Shown piece after piece: positions 18,026 through 24,551 of a stretch of DNA of 24,551 nucleotides. A model generated the notes under the pieces. The model searched no databases, was not told the DNA's origin, and saw only the letters and a list, made by a program, of their open reading frames with translations. This DNA comes from Chloroflexota bacterium (lineage in GTDB: Bacteria; Chloroflexota; Limnocylindria; Limnocylindrales; CSP1-4), in contig JAKAMV010000037.1 of NCBI GenBank assembly GCA_021812735.1, positions 1-24,551 on the forward strand, given 5' to 3'. The position numbers and the translations under genes were made by a program. The number at the start of each line of letters is the position of its first letter. Position 1 is the first letter of the stretch.

Positions 18026-18043
18026 CGGCAGGGCGACCTGCCG
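18026..18043 (+). promoter_or_regulatory. GNRA-capped hairpin in the NlpC/P60 leader
   Basis: CGGCAGG-GCGA-CCTGCCG: a perfect 7-bp stem with a GNRA tetraloop, a typical structured-RNA element, within the roughly 190-base 5' leader. Leaders of NlpC/P60 hydrolases often carry c-di-AMP riboswitches, but I could not match that consensus here, so the element is left unnamed. Confidence 0.5.
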
Positions 18044-18176
18044 TCAGATCAGCCTCCCCCGAGGCGCGATCGCCCGCGCGCGCCGCAGTCGCGGCCCGCC
18101 GCCAACCTCCTCTGCCGGCCGGCGCCGTCCCATCGACACGGCGGACGAGCCGTCGTGCCTGGTAGAGAGGAGCACC

Positions 18177-18953
18177 TTGGGGCTCACGACCGGCCTTCGG
18201 GCTCTGACCGCCGCAGCGCTCGCTGCTGCCTCCGTCCTCGCTCTGGCCGCCACGCCTGTCGCGGCTGCCGACCCGTCCGTCACCGTGTCCGCGAGCGCCG
18301 TCTCGGCGAGCGTGGCCTCCCGCGTCGTCTACATCGCCGAGGCCCAGCGCGGCAAGCGCTACGTCCTCGACGCCGCCGGCCCGTCGGCGTTCGACTGCTC
18401 CGGCCTCGTCCTCTACGTCTACCGCAGGGCCGGTGTTGCCGCTCGCCTGGGCGGAGGCCACTCCGGGTACACCATGCTCGCCTGGGGGCGCGCCCACCAC
18501 CTGGTCAGCCGCACGAACCCGCAGGTCGGCGACGTCGTCGTCTACGGGAACGGCGCGCACGTCGCCATCTACATCGGGGGCGGCCGCGTGATCAGCGCCC
18601 TCAACCCGTTCCAGGGCATCCGGATCACCGGACTCCACGCCCTGCGCAACCCGGTCACCGGCTACATCCACACCCATCTGGGGCGAACGGCCGTGAAGGC
18701 CCTCAAGCCCGTCTCGAGCGGGGCCCCCAAGTCCGCCTCCCCATCAGGGGCGAAGGCCACGCTGGTCCGAACCCGATACAGCGTGAACCTACGGGCTGGC
18801 GCCTCGACCACGTCGGCGGCGCTCGCAGTCGCTCCGACCGGAGCCCAGCTCCGCCTGATCGGCTCCACCGTCCGCAGGGCGAGGCGGTGGGACCACGTCG
18901 TGTACCGCGGCCACGCCTTCTGGGTGCGCGCCGACCTCGTGCGGGCCGGCTAG
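18177..18953 (+). CDS. Secreted NlpC/P60 peptidoglycan hydrolase with C-terminal SH3b domain
   Basis: Probable D,L-endopeptidase that cuts peptidoglycan stem peptides outside the cell. Starting at TTG 18177, chosen for GAGAGGAG four bases upstream, the 258-aa protein begins with a signal peptide (about 1-31, cleavage near PVAAA-DPS). The NlpC/P60 domain follows at about 45-165, with catalytic Cys74 in FDCSGLV and His128 in NGAHVAIYIGGG. The third polar residue may be Asn143. A linker and a bacterial SH3 domain (about 195-258, TRYSVNLRAGAS ... FWVRADLVR) would bind the wall. The frame is open upstream to 17928, but that part would bury the signal peptide. It follows crcB and converges with the MFS gene. 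Confidence 0.93.
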   Translation: MGLTTGLRALTAAALAAASVLALAATPVAAADPSVTVSASAVSASVASRVVYIAEAQRGKRYVLDAAGPSAFDCSGLVLYVYRRAGVAARLGGGHSGYTMLAWGRAHHLVSRTNPQVGDVVVYGNGAHVAIYIGGGRVISALNPFQGIRITGLHALRNPVTGYIHTHLGRTAVKALKPVSSGAPKSASPSGAKATLVRTRYSVNLRAGASTTSAALAVAPTGAQLRLIGSTVRRARRWDHVVYRGHAFWVRADLVRAG

Positions 18954-18992
18954 CGGCTCGGCCAGCCCCGGCCGCGGGCGGGGCGCGGTCCG

Positions 18993-19019
18993 CCCGGCCG
19001 GTGGGTCAACCCGGCCGGG
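18993..19019. terminator. Hairpin between convergent NlpC and MFS genes
   Basis: CCCGGCCGG (18993-19001) and CCGGCCGGG (19011-19019) form a perfect 9-bp stem whose loop contains the MFS stop codon. A second GC stem, GCCCCG/CGGGGC, lies at 18965-18984. Neither has a U-tract. Likely a bidirectional termination region for the two converging genes. Confidence 0.5.
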
Positions 19020-20451
19020 CGCCCGGCGCCTTGGGGCCGGCGGGCCGAATCGCGGCGATCTGGCCCTCCACCCGACCGCGGCGTCCAGACCCCCGGATCA
19101 GGCTCGTCACGATGCCGACGGCGCACACCGCGGCCGCCACCCAGAAGGCGTCGTGGATGGCGTCCGCGAGGGCCTCGCCCTGGGAGGCCGCCCCGGCGAG
19201 GTGCACCGGCAGGCGCGTCGCCACGATGGCGGCCGAGAGCGCGATGCCGAGCGACTGGCCGGTGACGCGCATCTGGGCCAGTGTCCCCGAGGCCGTGCCG
19301 ACACGCCGGCCGGGCACGGACCCGAGGACGGCAGCGCTGTTGGGGCTCATGAACAGGCCCTGCCCGACGCCCATCACGACAAGTCGCCAGATGAGGTCGG
19401 GCAGCGCGAAGTCCACCGGCAGCTGGGTCAGGCTGAGCAGGGCCAGGACCATCAGCACCATGCCCACGCTGGCCGGGACGGCCGGCCCGACGCGGTCGGA
19501 GGCCATGCCCGAGAACGGGGCGACCACCGCCATGGCAATCGGCACCGGCGTGAGCAGCAGCCCGGCCTCGATGGGGGAGAAGCCGCGGCCCTGCTCCAGC
19601 AGGAACGGCAGCAGGAACGTGGCGGTGAACAGGCCCGAGAACGCCACCACCACGCTCGCCAGGCCGAAACTGAACGGCCGGAGACGGAACAGCGTGAGGT
19701 CGAGCAGCGGCTGGACGGCGCCTCGCTCGGCGTGCAGGAATGCCGCGCCGAGGGCGAGGAAGGCCGCAACCAAGAGCAGCGTCTCGGGTGACGTCCAGCC
19801 CCAGCTCTGGCCCTCCGAAAGCACCAGCAGGAGGCTGAACAGGGCGGTGCCCGAGAGCGCCGCGCCCCGGAGGTCGAACGACTGGCCGCCGCCCCGGCCC
19901 TCGGCCGGCAGCACGCGCCACGCCCACAGGATGGCGATGACGCCGATGGGCGCGTTGATCAGGAAGATCGACCGCCACGAGGCCGCCTGCGTGAGCACGC
20001 CGCCGATCGCCGGGCCCAGGCTCAGCCCCAGCGAGACGCTCACGCCGTTGAGTCCCAGGGCGCGGCCCCGCTCTGTGGCGTCGAACGTCCGCGCGACCAC
20101 CGCTGGGCCCATCGCCATGATGGCCGCCGCGCCGCACGCCTGGACCGCTCGGAAGCCGATCAGCCAGAGTTCGCTCGGCGCCAGGCCGCACAGGACGCTC
20201 GAGAGGGTGAACAGCGCGAACCCGGCCAGGTACACGCGCTTGAAGGTCGCCACCTCGCCCAGGCGGCCAACCGGCAGGAGCAGGCTGCCCACCACCAGCA
20301 GGTAGGCGACGACGACCCACTCAACTGTCGTGAGGTCGATGCCGAAGTCGGTCTGGATCGCGGGGAGCGCGATGTTGACGATGCTGCCGTCCAGGGTCGA
20401 CATGAGCGATCCCAAGGACACCGTGGACAGGATGAGCCACTTGCGCTGCAC
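19006..20451 (-). CDS. MFS exporter, DHA2 (14-TM, EmrB/QacA-like) family
   Basis: Proton-coupled inner-membrane drug or metabolite exporter. The 481-aa protein has about 14 helices. TM1 carries the DHA2 signature LDGSIVNIALPAI (20-32). Motif A-like GRLGEVATFKRVYLAG follows TM2 and motif C GLSLGPAIGGVL lies in TM5. The C-terminal tail is basic and Pro/Gly-rich. The GTG start is chosen because TAGCCT lies six bases upstream in the 65-base gap after the acyl-CoA synthetase gene. No local regulator of the TetR or MarR type is next to it, so the substrate cannot be guessed. Confidence 0.93.
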   Translation of the reverse strand: MQRKWLILSTVSLGSLMSTLDGSIVNIALPAIQTDFGIDLTTVEWVVVAYLLVVGSLLLPVGRLGEVATFKRVYLAGFALFTLSSVLCGLAPSELWLIGFRAVQACGAAAIMAMGPAVVARTFDATERGRALGLNGVSVSLGLSLGPAIGGVLTQAASWRSIFLINAPIGVIAILWAWRVLPAEGRGGGQSFDLRGAALSGTALFSLLLVLSEGQSWGWTSPETLLLVAAFLALGAAFLHAERGAVQPLLDLTLFRLRPFSFGLASVVVAFSGLFTATFLLPFLLEQGRGFSPIEAGLLLTPVPIAMAVVAPFSGMASDRVGPAVPASVGMVLMVLALLSLTQLPVDFALPDLIWRLVVMGVGQGLFMSPNSAAVLGSVPGRRVGTASGTLAQMRVTGQSLGIALSAAIVATRLPVHLAGAASQGEALADAIHDAFWVAAAVCAVGIVTSLIRGSGRRGRVEGQIAAIRPAGPKAPGARPG

Positions 20452-20457
20452 GGCTCG

Positions 20458-20463
20458 AGGCTA
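20458..20463 (-). promoter_or_regulatory. Leaderless-type -10 box of the MFS gene
   Basis: TAGCCT on the minus strand, six bases before GTG 20451; no Shine-Dalgarno. The hexamer is the same as at the EamA gene. Confidence 0.5.
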
Positions 20464-20516
20464 CCGGATCGCTTCGGCTTCCGAAGGGCACGGGTCCGCG
20501 GGCCATCCGCCCACGG

Positions 20517-22748
20517 TCAACGCGACGCGGTCGCGTCGCACCAGGCCGCCAGCGCCCGCGTGGCGGCGTCCGCCGTGCCGAGCACTGGGATGCCCGCCGC
20601 CGCGAGGCGGTCGCGGAAGGGGTCGTACAGGGCTCCGGCGTCCACCACCGCGATCCACGGCTTGGACGTGGTCGCCCACAGGTCGGCCAGCACGTCGGCG
20701 AGGGCGCCCGGCCGGGTGAGGTCCTCATCGTGGCCCTCGCCCGCGGGCAGCGTCTCGATCGAGTCGGCCATCGGCACCGCGCCCACGATTCCCACATCGA
20801 CCTCGTCCGCCTCGAGGATGATCCGGGCCGCGGCGCCCGCGATCCTGGCGCCGGCGATGGGCGTGAGGTCGAGCGGATTGTGCACGTCCACCACCGACGT
20901 GATGCCGGCCGGCACGAGCAGGTCACCCAAGGCTCGTCCTGTCGCGGCGGAGAACTTCACCACCGAGAGGCTGCCGGCGTGGTCTGCGATCGTCACGCAC
21001 TCCGACCCCGCGTTGGTCACGGCGCCGAGGCGTCGGCCGGCCGCCGGTCGCCCGTCGAGCAGCGTGAACGTGCGCAGCAGGTCGTCGAACTCGGCCGGGG
21101 TCTCGGCCCAGGCCACGCCCGCCCCGCGCGCCAACTGTCGCGTCACTGCGGCATCGCCCGCGATCGCCGCCGTGTGGCTGGCCGAGGCCCCGGCCCCGGC
21201 CGCCGTCCGGCCCGCGCGGTAGAGGACCACCTGCCGTCCGTCCGCCCGCAGGCGCGCGGCCGCCTCGAGGAACCGCAGCCCGTCAAGGCGCACGAAGCCC
21301 TCGACGTAGACGCCCACCACCCGAACCTCGGGCTCGTCGACGAAGTGCGCCAGGTAGTCGCCCGCGGTGAGGTCGGTCTGGTTGCCGATCGTGATCACGT
21401 ACCGCGGGTCCAGCGGCGCCAGGCGCGACAGCCGGGTGATCGCGAACGCCCCGCTGCCGGTCACCAGCGCCACCGGCGCGGGTCGCGAGCCGGGCGGCAG
21501 CTTGGCCTGCGGGATGAACAGCGTGTCGTAGCGGCCGGGGCGCGAGCGGATGCCCAGGCAGTTGCCGCCGTTGATCACCGGGCCGCCGTCGGGACGTGAG
21601 CGGGCCGCCGCGAGCGCGTCGCGCATCCGGTCGGCGAGGGCGCTGCCCCCCGCCTTCTCCTCGAGCCCGCCAGGGATCACGATGAACGAGGCTGCCGCGT
21701 CGCGCTCCACGGCCTCGGCCACGAACCCGGGCGTCGCGGCCGCCGGCAGCACGACGACGATCAGGTCGACGCGGCCGGGCAGCGACGCGAGGTCGGCGAC
21801 GCAGCGCACCCCGTCGATCTCGGCGGCGCCGGGCTTGATGACCGTGATGGCCGCGGGGTCGAAGCCGTCCCGCAGCACGTTCTGGAGGATGACGCGGCCG
21901 GCGTTCATCGAGGACGACACGCCGACGATCGCCATGGACTGGGGCTGCAGAAGCCGCGCCACCGCCGCTGCCGGCCGGGGCGCCCGCACGGGCTGTGGAC
22001 CGGCGCCCAGTCGCACCAGCACGTCGAGGGCCACCAGGCCGTGCGCCGTCACGGCAGCCGGATTGACCTCCACCTCGAGCAGCTCGTCCGGCGCCAGGGG
22101 CGCCAGCGCCATGAGCGAGCGCACGGCCTCGGACAGCCGGTCCGGCGCGAGGCGCGGCGGCTGCCCCCGCACCGCCCGGGTGGCCAGGCGGACGGCCGTC
22201 GCCTCGGCCAGCACCTCGGCCACGCGGCCCGGCGGCGTGAGCGCCGGCGACGCGATCGCCAGGTCGCGGCCCGGGCGGAGGTCGGCTGCCAGCAGCTCGG
22301 TCGCGGTGCCGCCGGCCCCCACCACCACGATCGGGCCGAGGTCATCGGTCCAGCGGAACGCGAGCAGCAGCTCGCCGCCGGGGTCGCGGTCGTGGGGCAC
22401 CAGCGCCGCAAGGGTGAACCCGGTGGGCGGGGAGGGGAGCCGCCGGCGCATTGCCGAGATCGCGTCGCGGACGGCGGCGACCGACCGCTCCACGAAGGCC
22501 ACGCCGCCCACCTCGGTCTTGTGGGCGAGCCCGGGCGCGACGGCCTTGAGCACGATCCGCTCGCCGGTGAACGCGGCCAGGAGCGTGTCGTCCACCCCGG
22601 CTTCGTCGGCCACCAGGCGCCAGGGCGGGACGCTGATGCCGAGGGCGGAGAGGAGCTCGAGGCCCTCGGGCTCGGTGAGCGTGTCGCGGCCCGCAGCGCG
22701 GGCGTCGGCGATGCGGCGGCGGACTGCGTCGAGGTCGGGCTCGGTCAC
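20517..22748 (-). CDS. NDP-forming acyl-CoA (acetyl-CoA) synthetase, fused beta-alpha
   Basis: Fused ADP-forming acyl-CoA synthetase: it can convert an acyl-CoA, ADP and phosphate to the acid, CoA and ATP, or run in reverse. The 743-aa protein begins with the ATP-grasp_5 (beta) part, about 1-245: EPEGLELLSALGISVPPWRL, VLKAVAPGLAHKTEVGGVAF, VVVGAGGTATELL and EVEVNPAAV. The CoA-binding part follows (about 262-390, MAIVGVSSSMNAGRVILQN), then the succinyl-CoA-ligase-like part with the phosphohistidine His525 in SASHTAAIAG. This order is the reverse of the common alpha-beta fusions. The usual SHTG is SHTA here. The GTG has a weak CACCCT box seven bases upstream. It could draw on acetyl-CoA from PFOR, though the substrate may be another acyl-CoA. 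Confidence 0.92.
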   Translation of the reverse strand: MTEPDLDAVRRRIADARAAGRDTLTEPEGLELLSALGISVPPWRLVADEAGVDDTLLAAFTGERIVLKAVAPGLAHKTEVGGVAFVERSVAAVRDAISAMRRRLPSPPTGFTLAALVPHDRDPGGELLLAFRWTDDLGPIVVVGAGGTATELLAADLRPGRDLAIASPALTPPGRVAEVLAEATAVRLATRAVRGQPPRLAPDRLSEAVRSLMALAPLAPDELLEVEVNPAAVTAHGLVALDVLVRLGAGPQPVRAPRPAAAVARLLQPQSMAIVGVSSSMNAGRVILQNVLRDGFDPAAITVIKPGAAEIDGVRCVADLASLPGRVDLIVVVLPAAATPGFVAEAVERDAAASFIVIPGGLEEKAGGSALADRMRDALAAARSRPDGGPVINGGNCLGIRSRPGRYDTLFIPQAKLPPGSRPAPVALVTGSGAFAITRLSRLAPLDPRYVITIGNQTDLTAGDYLAHFVDEPEVRVVGVYVEGFVRLDGLRFLEAAARLRADGRQVVLYRAGRTAAGAGASASHTAAIAGDAAVTRQLARGAGVAWAETPAEFDDLLRTFTLLDGRPAAGRRLGAVTNAGSECVTIADHAGSLSVVKFSAATGRALGDLLVPAGITSVVDVHNPLDLTPIAGARIAGAAARIILEADEVDVGIVGAVPMADSIETLPAGEGHDEDLTRPGALADVLADLWATTSKPWIAVVDAGALYDPFRDRLAAAGIPVLGTADAATRALAAWCDATASR

Positions 22749-22755
22749 GGGACCA

Positions 22756-22761
22756 AGGGTG
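22756..22761 (-). promoter_or_regulatory. Weak leaderless-type -10 box of the acyl-CoA synthetase
   Basis: CACCCT on the minus strand, seven bases before GTG 22748. It keeps the A at position 2 and T at position 6 of TANNNT but has C first, so support is mainly positional. Confidence 0.3.
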
Positions 22762-22806
22762 CAGTCGTCCGCGGCCCAGCTGCAAGGCCGTCCGGCATGG
22801 CCGGTC

Positions 22807-22831
22807 GGACTGGCCGAATGGACTGGCCGAA
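22807..22831. repeat. Tandem 13-base repeat
   Basis: GGACTGGCCGAAT followed directly by GGACTGGCCGAA (period 13) in the 97-base gap between the methyltransferase stop and the acyl-CoA synthetase start. It could be slippage or a double binding site. Confidence 0.5.
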
Positions 22832-22845
22832 CGCTGCCGCGGCGT

Positions 22846-23451
22846 TCACCGGCGGCGGGCCACGACCTCGATCAGGTGGACGTGGTGCGGATCGCCGAGG
22901 GCCAGCTTGCCGTCCTCCTCGCGCTCGAACCAGGACTCGATCTCGTAGTCCGCGAGGAGGTCGCGGAACGCCTCGGGCGAGAAGGTGGTGAACCCCGGCT
23001 CGCCGGCCGACTCGTCGCGGTCGCCGTACAGCAGGCCGGCGAAGCGGCCTCCCGGCTGCAGGGCCTGGCCGACCCGGCGCAGCACGGCGCGGTAGTCGTC
23101 CTCGCCCAGGAACTGCAGGCTGACGCTGGCGATCACGAGGTCGCACGGCGGCACCCCGAACGCAGCGAGGTCCGACACGACGCCCTGCAGTCGAGCACGG
23201 TCCGCCTCCGGCGTGGCGGCCTCCAGCGCCCTGATCGCGGACGCCTCAAGGTCCACCGCCAGCACCCGCCAGCCGCGGCGGAGCAGCTCACGCGTGTCGC
23301 GCCCCGCGCCGCAGCCCAGGTCCACGGCCAGCCGCGGCGGCGCGCCGGGCGCGTCCTGCGCCGCGAACCGATCGGCGGCGTCGATGGTGGTGCCCCAGGC
23401 GGGGCGGTCGACCGTCACCGCGTAGTAGTCGGGCCAGTGCACATCGGTCAT
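22846..23451 (-). CDS. Class I SAM-dependent methyltransferase
   Basis: Small methyltransferase of 201 aa with a single Rossmann-like domain; the substrate is unknown. Motif I is VDLGCGAGRDTRELLRRG (about 43-60), the acidic end of strand 2 is VLAVDLEASAI, and motif IV is CDLVIASVSLQFL, followed by the post-IV GGRFAGLLYG. The short N-terminus (HWPDYYAVTVDRP) and size resemble TehB-like or thiopurine-type enzymes, which can methylate toxic oxyanions or small thiols; this is a family resemblance only. ATG 23451 has TACGCT seven bases upstream. It is divergent to a WYL regulator, with a candidate operator between them, so that regulator may control it. Confidence 0.9.
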   Translation of the reverse strand: MTDVHWPDYYAVTVDRPAWGTTIDAADRFAAQDAPGAPPRLAVDLGCGAGRDTRELLRRGWRVLAVDLEASAIRALEAATPEADRARLQGVVSDLAAFGVPPCDLVIASVSLQFLGEDDYRAVLRRVGQALQPGGRFAGLLYGDRDESAGEPGFTTFSPEAFRDLLADYEIESWFEREEDGKLALGDPHHVHLIEVVARRR

Positions 23452-23458
23452 GGAGGCG

Positions 23459-23464
23459 AGCGTA
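23459..23464 (-). promoter_or_regulatory. Leaderless-type -10 box of the methyltransferase
   Basis: TACGCT on the minus strand, seven bases before ATG 23451, with no other start signal. GGAGGCG between box and ATG is on the opposite strand and is not a Shine-Dalgarno for this gene. Confidence 0.55.
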
Positions 23465-23517
23465 GCGCGAGCCGACCGCGACGCGGGGGCGGAACCGCGC
23501 CATCGTCGGTGTGGGGA

Positions 23518-23544
23518 TGAACGTTCCTGACATGGATGTTCAGG
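23518..23544. promoter_or_regulatory. Candidate operator (inverted repeat) of the WYL regulator
   Basis: Half-sites TGAACGT (23518-23524) and ATGTTCA (23536-23542) face each other across 11 bases. CCTGACAT-GG-ATGTTCAGG (23526-23544) is a second, overlapping dyad with one base missing in one arm. The stretch is clearly more AT-rich than its surroundings and lies just upstream of the regulator's -10 box, where the -35 element would be, so binding should block transcription. Confidence 0.5.
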
Positions 23545-23552
23545 ATTGACGC

Positions 23553-23558
23553 TAGGAT
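23553..23558 (+). promoter_or_regulatory. Leaderless-type -10 box of the WYL regulator
   Basis: TAGGAT, nine bases before ATG 23568; same hexamer as at tdk. TTGAC just upstream (23546-23550) is too close to act as its -35. Confidence 0.5.
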
Positions 23559-23567
23559 GGTGCGGTC

Positions 23568-24551
23568 ATGCGAGCCAGCCGCCTTGTCAGCCTGCTGCTG
23601 CTTCTCCAGGCGCGCGGCCATCGAACCGCGGCGGAGCTCGCCGAGGAGCTGGAGGTCAGCGTCCGGACCGTCTACCGCGATGTCCAGGCGCTCGCCGAAT
23701 CGGGCGTGCCCATCTACGCCGAGCGCGGGCCGGGCGGCGGCGTGCGCCTGGTGGACGGCTACCGCACCCGGCTCACGGGCCTGACCACCGACGAGGCGGA
23801 GGCGCTGTTCCTGTCGGGCGTCCCCGGACCGGCGGCGGAGCTGGGCCTCGGGACCGTGGTCACGGCCGCGCGCCTCAAGGTCCTCGCCGCCCTGCCGCCG
23901 GAGCTGCGGACACGGGCCGGCCGGGTTGCCGAGCGGTTCCACCTCGACGCCCCGGGCTGGTGGCAGCAGGCCGATCCCGTGCCGCGCCTGGGCGAGCTGG
24001 CGAACGCGGTCTGGGAGACGCGCTCGGTGCACGTCCGCTATCGGCGCGACGACCGGGTGGAGCGGCGCCCGCTGGACCCGCTGGGGCTGGTGCTCAAGGG
24101 CGGCGTCTGGTACCTGGTGGCGATGTCCAAGGGCGAGCCCCGCACGTTCCGCGTGTCGCGGGTGGAGGTGGTTGAGCCCGGCGAGCGTTTCGAGCGGCCG
24201 CAGGGTTTCAACCTCGCCGCGTTCTGGGCCGCGTCCACGGCACGGTTCGAGGCCGAGACGCCGAGCGTGCCGATCACGGTGCGGGTGGACCCGTCCGCGC
24301 TGCCGTCGCTCGAGCGCGCGATCGGGCGCGCGGCGGCAGCCACGCTAGTCGTGCCGATGCGGCCCGATCCCGACGGCTGGCTCCGCGTCCGATTCCGGCA
24401 CGATTCGCTCGAGGCGGCGTTCTACGACCTGCTGCCCCGCCTCCGGACGGTCGAGGTGCTTGCGCCGGCCGAGCTTCGCGGGCAGTTCGCCGCGGCCGGG
24501 CGGGCGCTGGCCGCGCGCTACGGGGCGCCGGCGGCGCGGTCATCGACGCCG
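23568..24551 (+). CDS. WYL-domain transcriptional regulator (DeoR-type HTH), C-terminus open at window edge
   Basis: DNA-binding regulator that probably senses a small ligand or nucleotide through its WYL domain. 328 codons are read without a stop. The N-terminal winged helix is seen as RLVSLLLLLQARGHRTAAELAEELEV (in part HRTAAELAEELEVSVRTVYR, 18-37), with the wing GPGGGVRL. The WYL domain (about 145-215) has VHVRYRR, GGVWYLVAMSKG and FRVSRVEVVEP, and a WCX-like C-terminal part (about 235-310, VPITVRVDP ... DSLEAAFYDLLPRL) follows. The length is near the family norm, so little is missing. ATG 23568 has TAGGAT nine bases upstream. The divergent methyltransferase and the inverted repeat between them suggest autoregulation and control of that gene. 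Confidence 0.93.
   Translation, partial: MRASRLVSLLLLLQARGHRTAAELAEELEVSVRTVYRDVQALAESGVPIYAERGPGGGVRLVDGYRTRLTGLTTDEAEALFLSGVPGPAAELGLGTVVTAARLKVLAALPPELRTRAGRVAERFHLDAPGWWQQADPVPRLGELANAVWETRSVHVRYRRDDRVERRPLDPLGLVLKGGVWYLVAMSKGEPRTFRVSRVEVVEPGERFERPQGFNLAAFWAASTARFEAETPSVPITVRVDPSALPSLERAIGRAAAATLVVPMRPDPDGWLRVRFRHDSLEAAFYDLLPRLRTVEVLAPAELRGQFAAAGRALAARYGAPAARSSTP

Noticed and set aside
17972..18176. c-di-AMP (ydaO) riboswitch before the NlpC gene
   Set aside because: Context fits, but the conserved core segments could not be found by eye; kept only as an unnamed structured leader.
23546..23550. TTGAC as -35 element of the WYL regulator
   Set aside because: Only two bases from the TAGGAT box, far too close for a sigma-factor spacer.

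Overview
The window is a GC-rich (roughly 70%) bacterial chromosome segment with about 20 densely packed, mostly metabolic genes. No phage, transposon, CRISPR or RNA-gene signature was seen. Gene content and style suggest a Chloroflexota (Limnocylindria-like) or Actinomycetota-like soil or freshwater bacterium: a single-chain pyruvate:ferredoxin oxidoreductase, a luciferase-like monooxygenase, leaderless promoters, frequent GTG/TTG starts, and a class A PBP with Asn where His is usual in its glycosyltransferase motif. The phylum is an inference from style, not a phylogeny.

Region 1 (1-5437, minus strand): thymidine kinase, a 386-bp gap, a Nudix hydrolase, L-2-hydroxyglutarate oxidase, MscL, and a class A penicillin-binding protein cut by the left edge. 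Region 2 (5541-10980): a luciferase-like oxidoreductase, then four poorly understood genes. These are a multi-zinc-ribbon protein (+), converging on a two-gene operon (-) of a PH-like protein and a zinc-ribbon protein with a WGQ-repeat linker, and a divergent unknown gene (+). Region 3 (11017-17100): a DMT-family exporter, a NifX-like protein, then on the opposite strand nifJ (PFOR) overlapping a dihydroorotate-dehydrogenase-like gene by four bases. Region 4 (17360-18953): a complete fluoride-response unit (promoter, fluoride riboswitch, intrinsic terminator, crcB), then a secreted NlpC/P60-SH3 peptidoglycan hydrolase with a long structured leader. Region 5 (19006-24551): a 14-TM MFS exporter, an NDP-forming acyl-CoA synthetase with swapped domain order, a SAM methyltransferase, and a divergent WYL regulator cut by the right edge, with an inverted-repeat operator candidate between the last two.

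Two themes tie the genes together. First, PFOR makes acetyl-CoA and reduced ferredoxin from pyruvate, and the NDP-forming acyl-CoA synthetase could convert acetyl-CoA to acetate with ATP formation, giving a fermentative ATP route. Second, many genes carry a TANNNT box 6-9 bases upstream of the start codon with no Shine-Dalgarno sequence, the signature of leaderless transcripts. Genes inside operons or with longer leaders (mscL, PFOR/DHOD-like, crcB, NlpC, zinc-ribbon genes) do have Shine-Dalgarno sequences.

The best-supported regulatory element is the fluoride riboswitch at 17399-17493. The most novel candidate is the zinc-ribbon/WGQ/PH-like cluster at 6577-10980, for which no function can be assigned from sequence.
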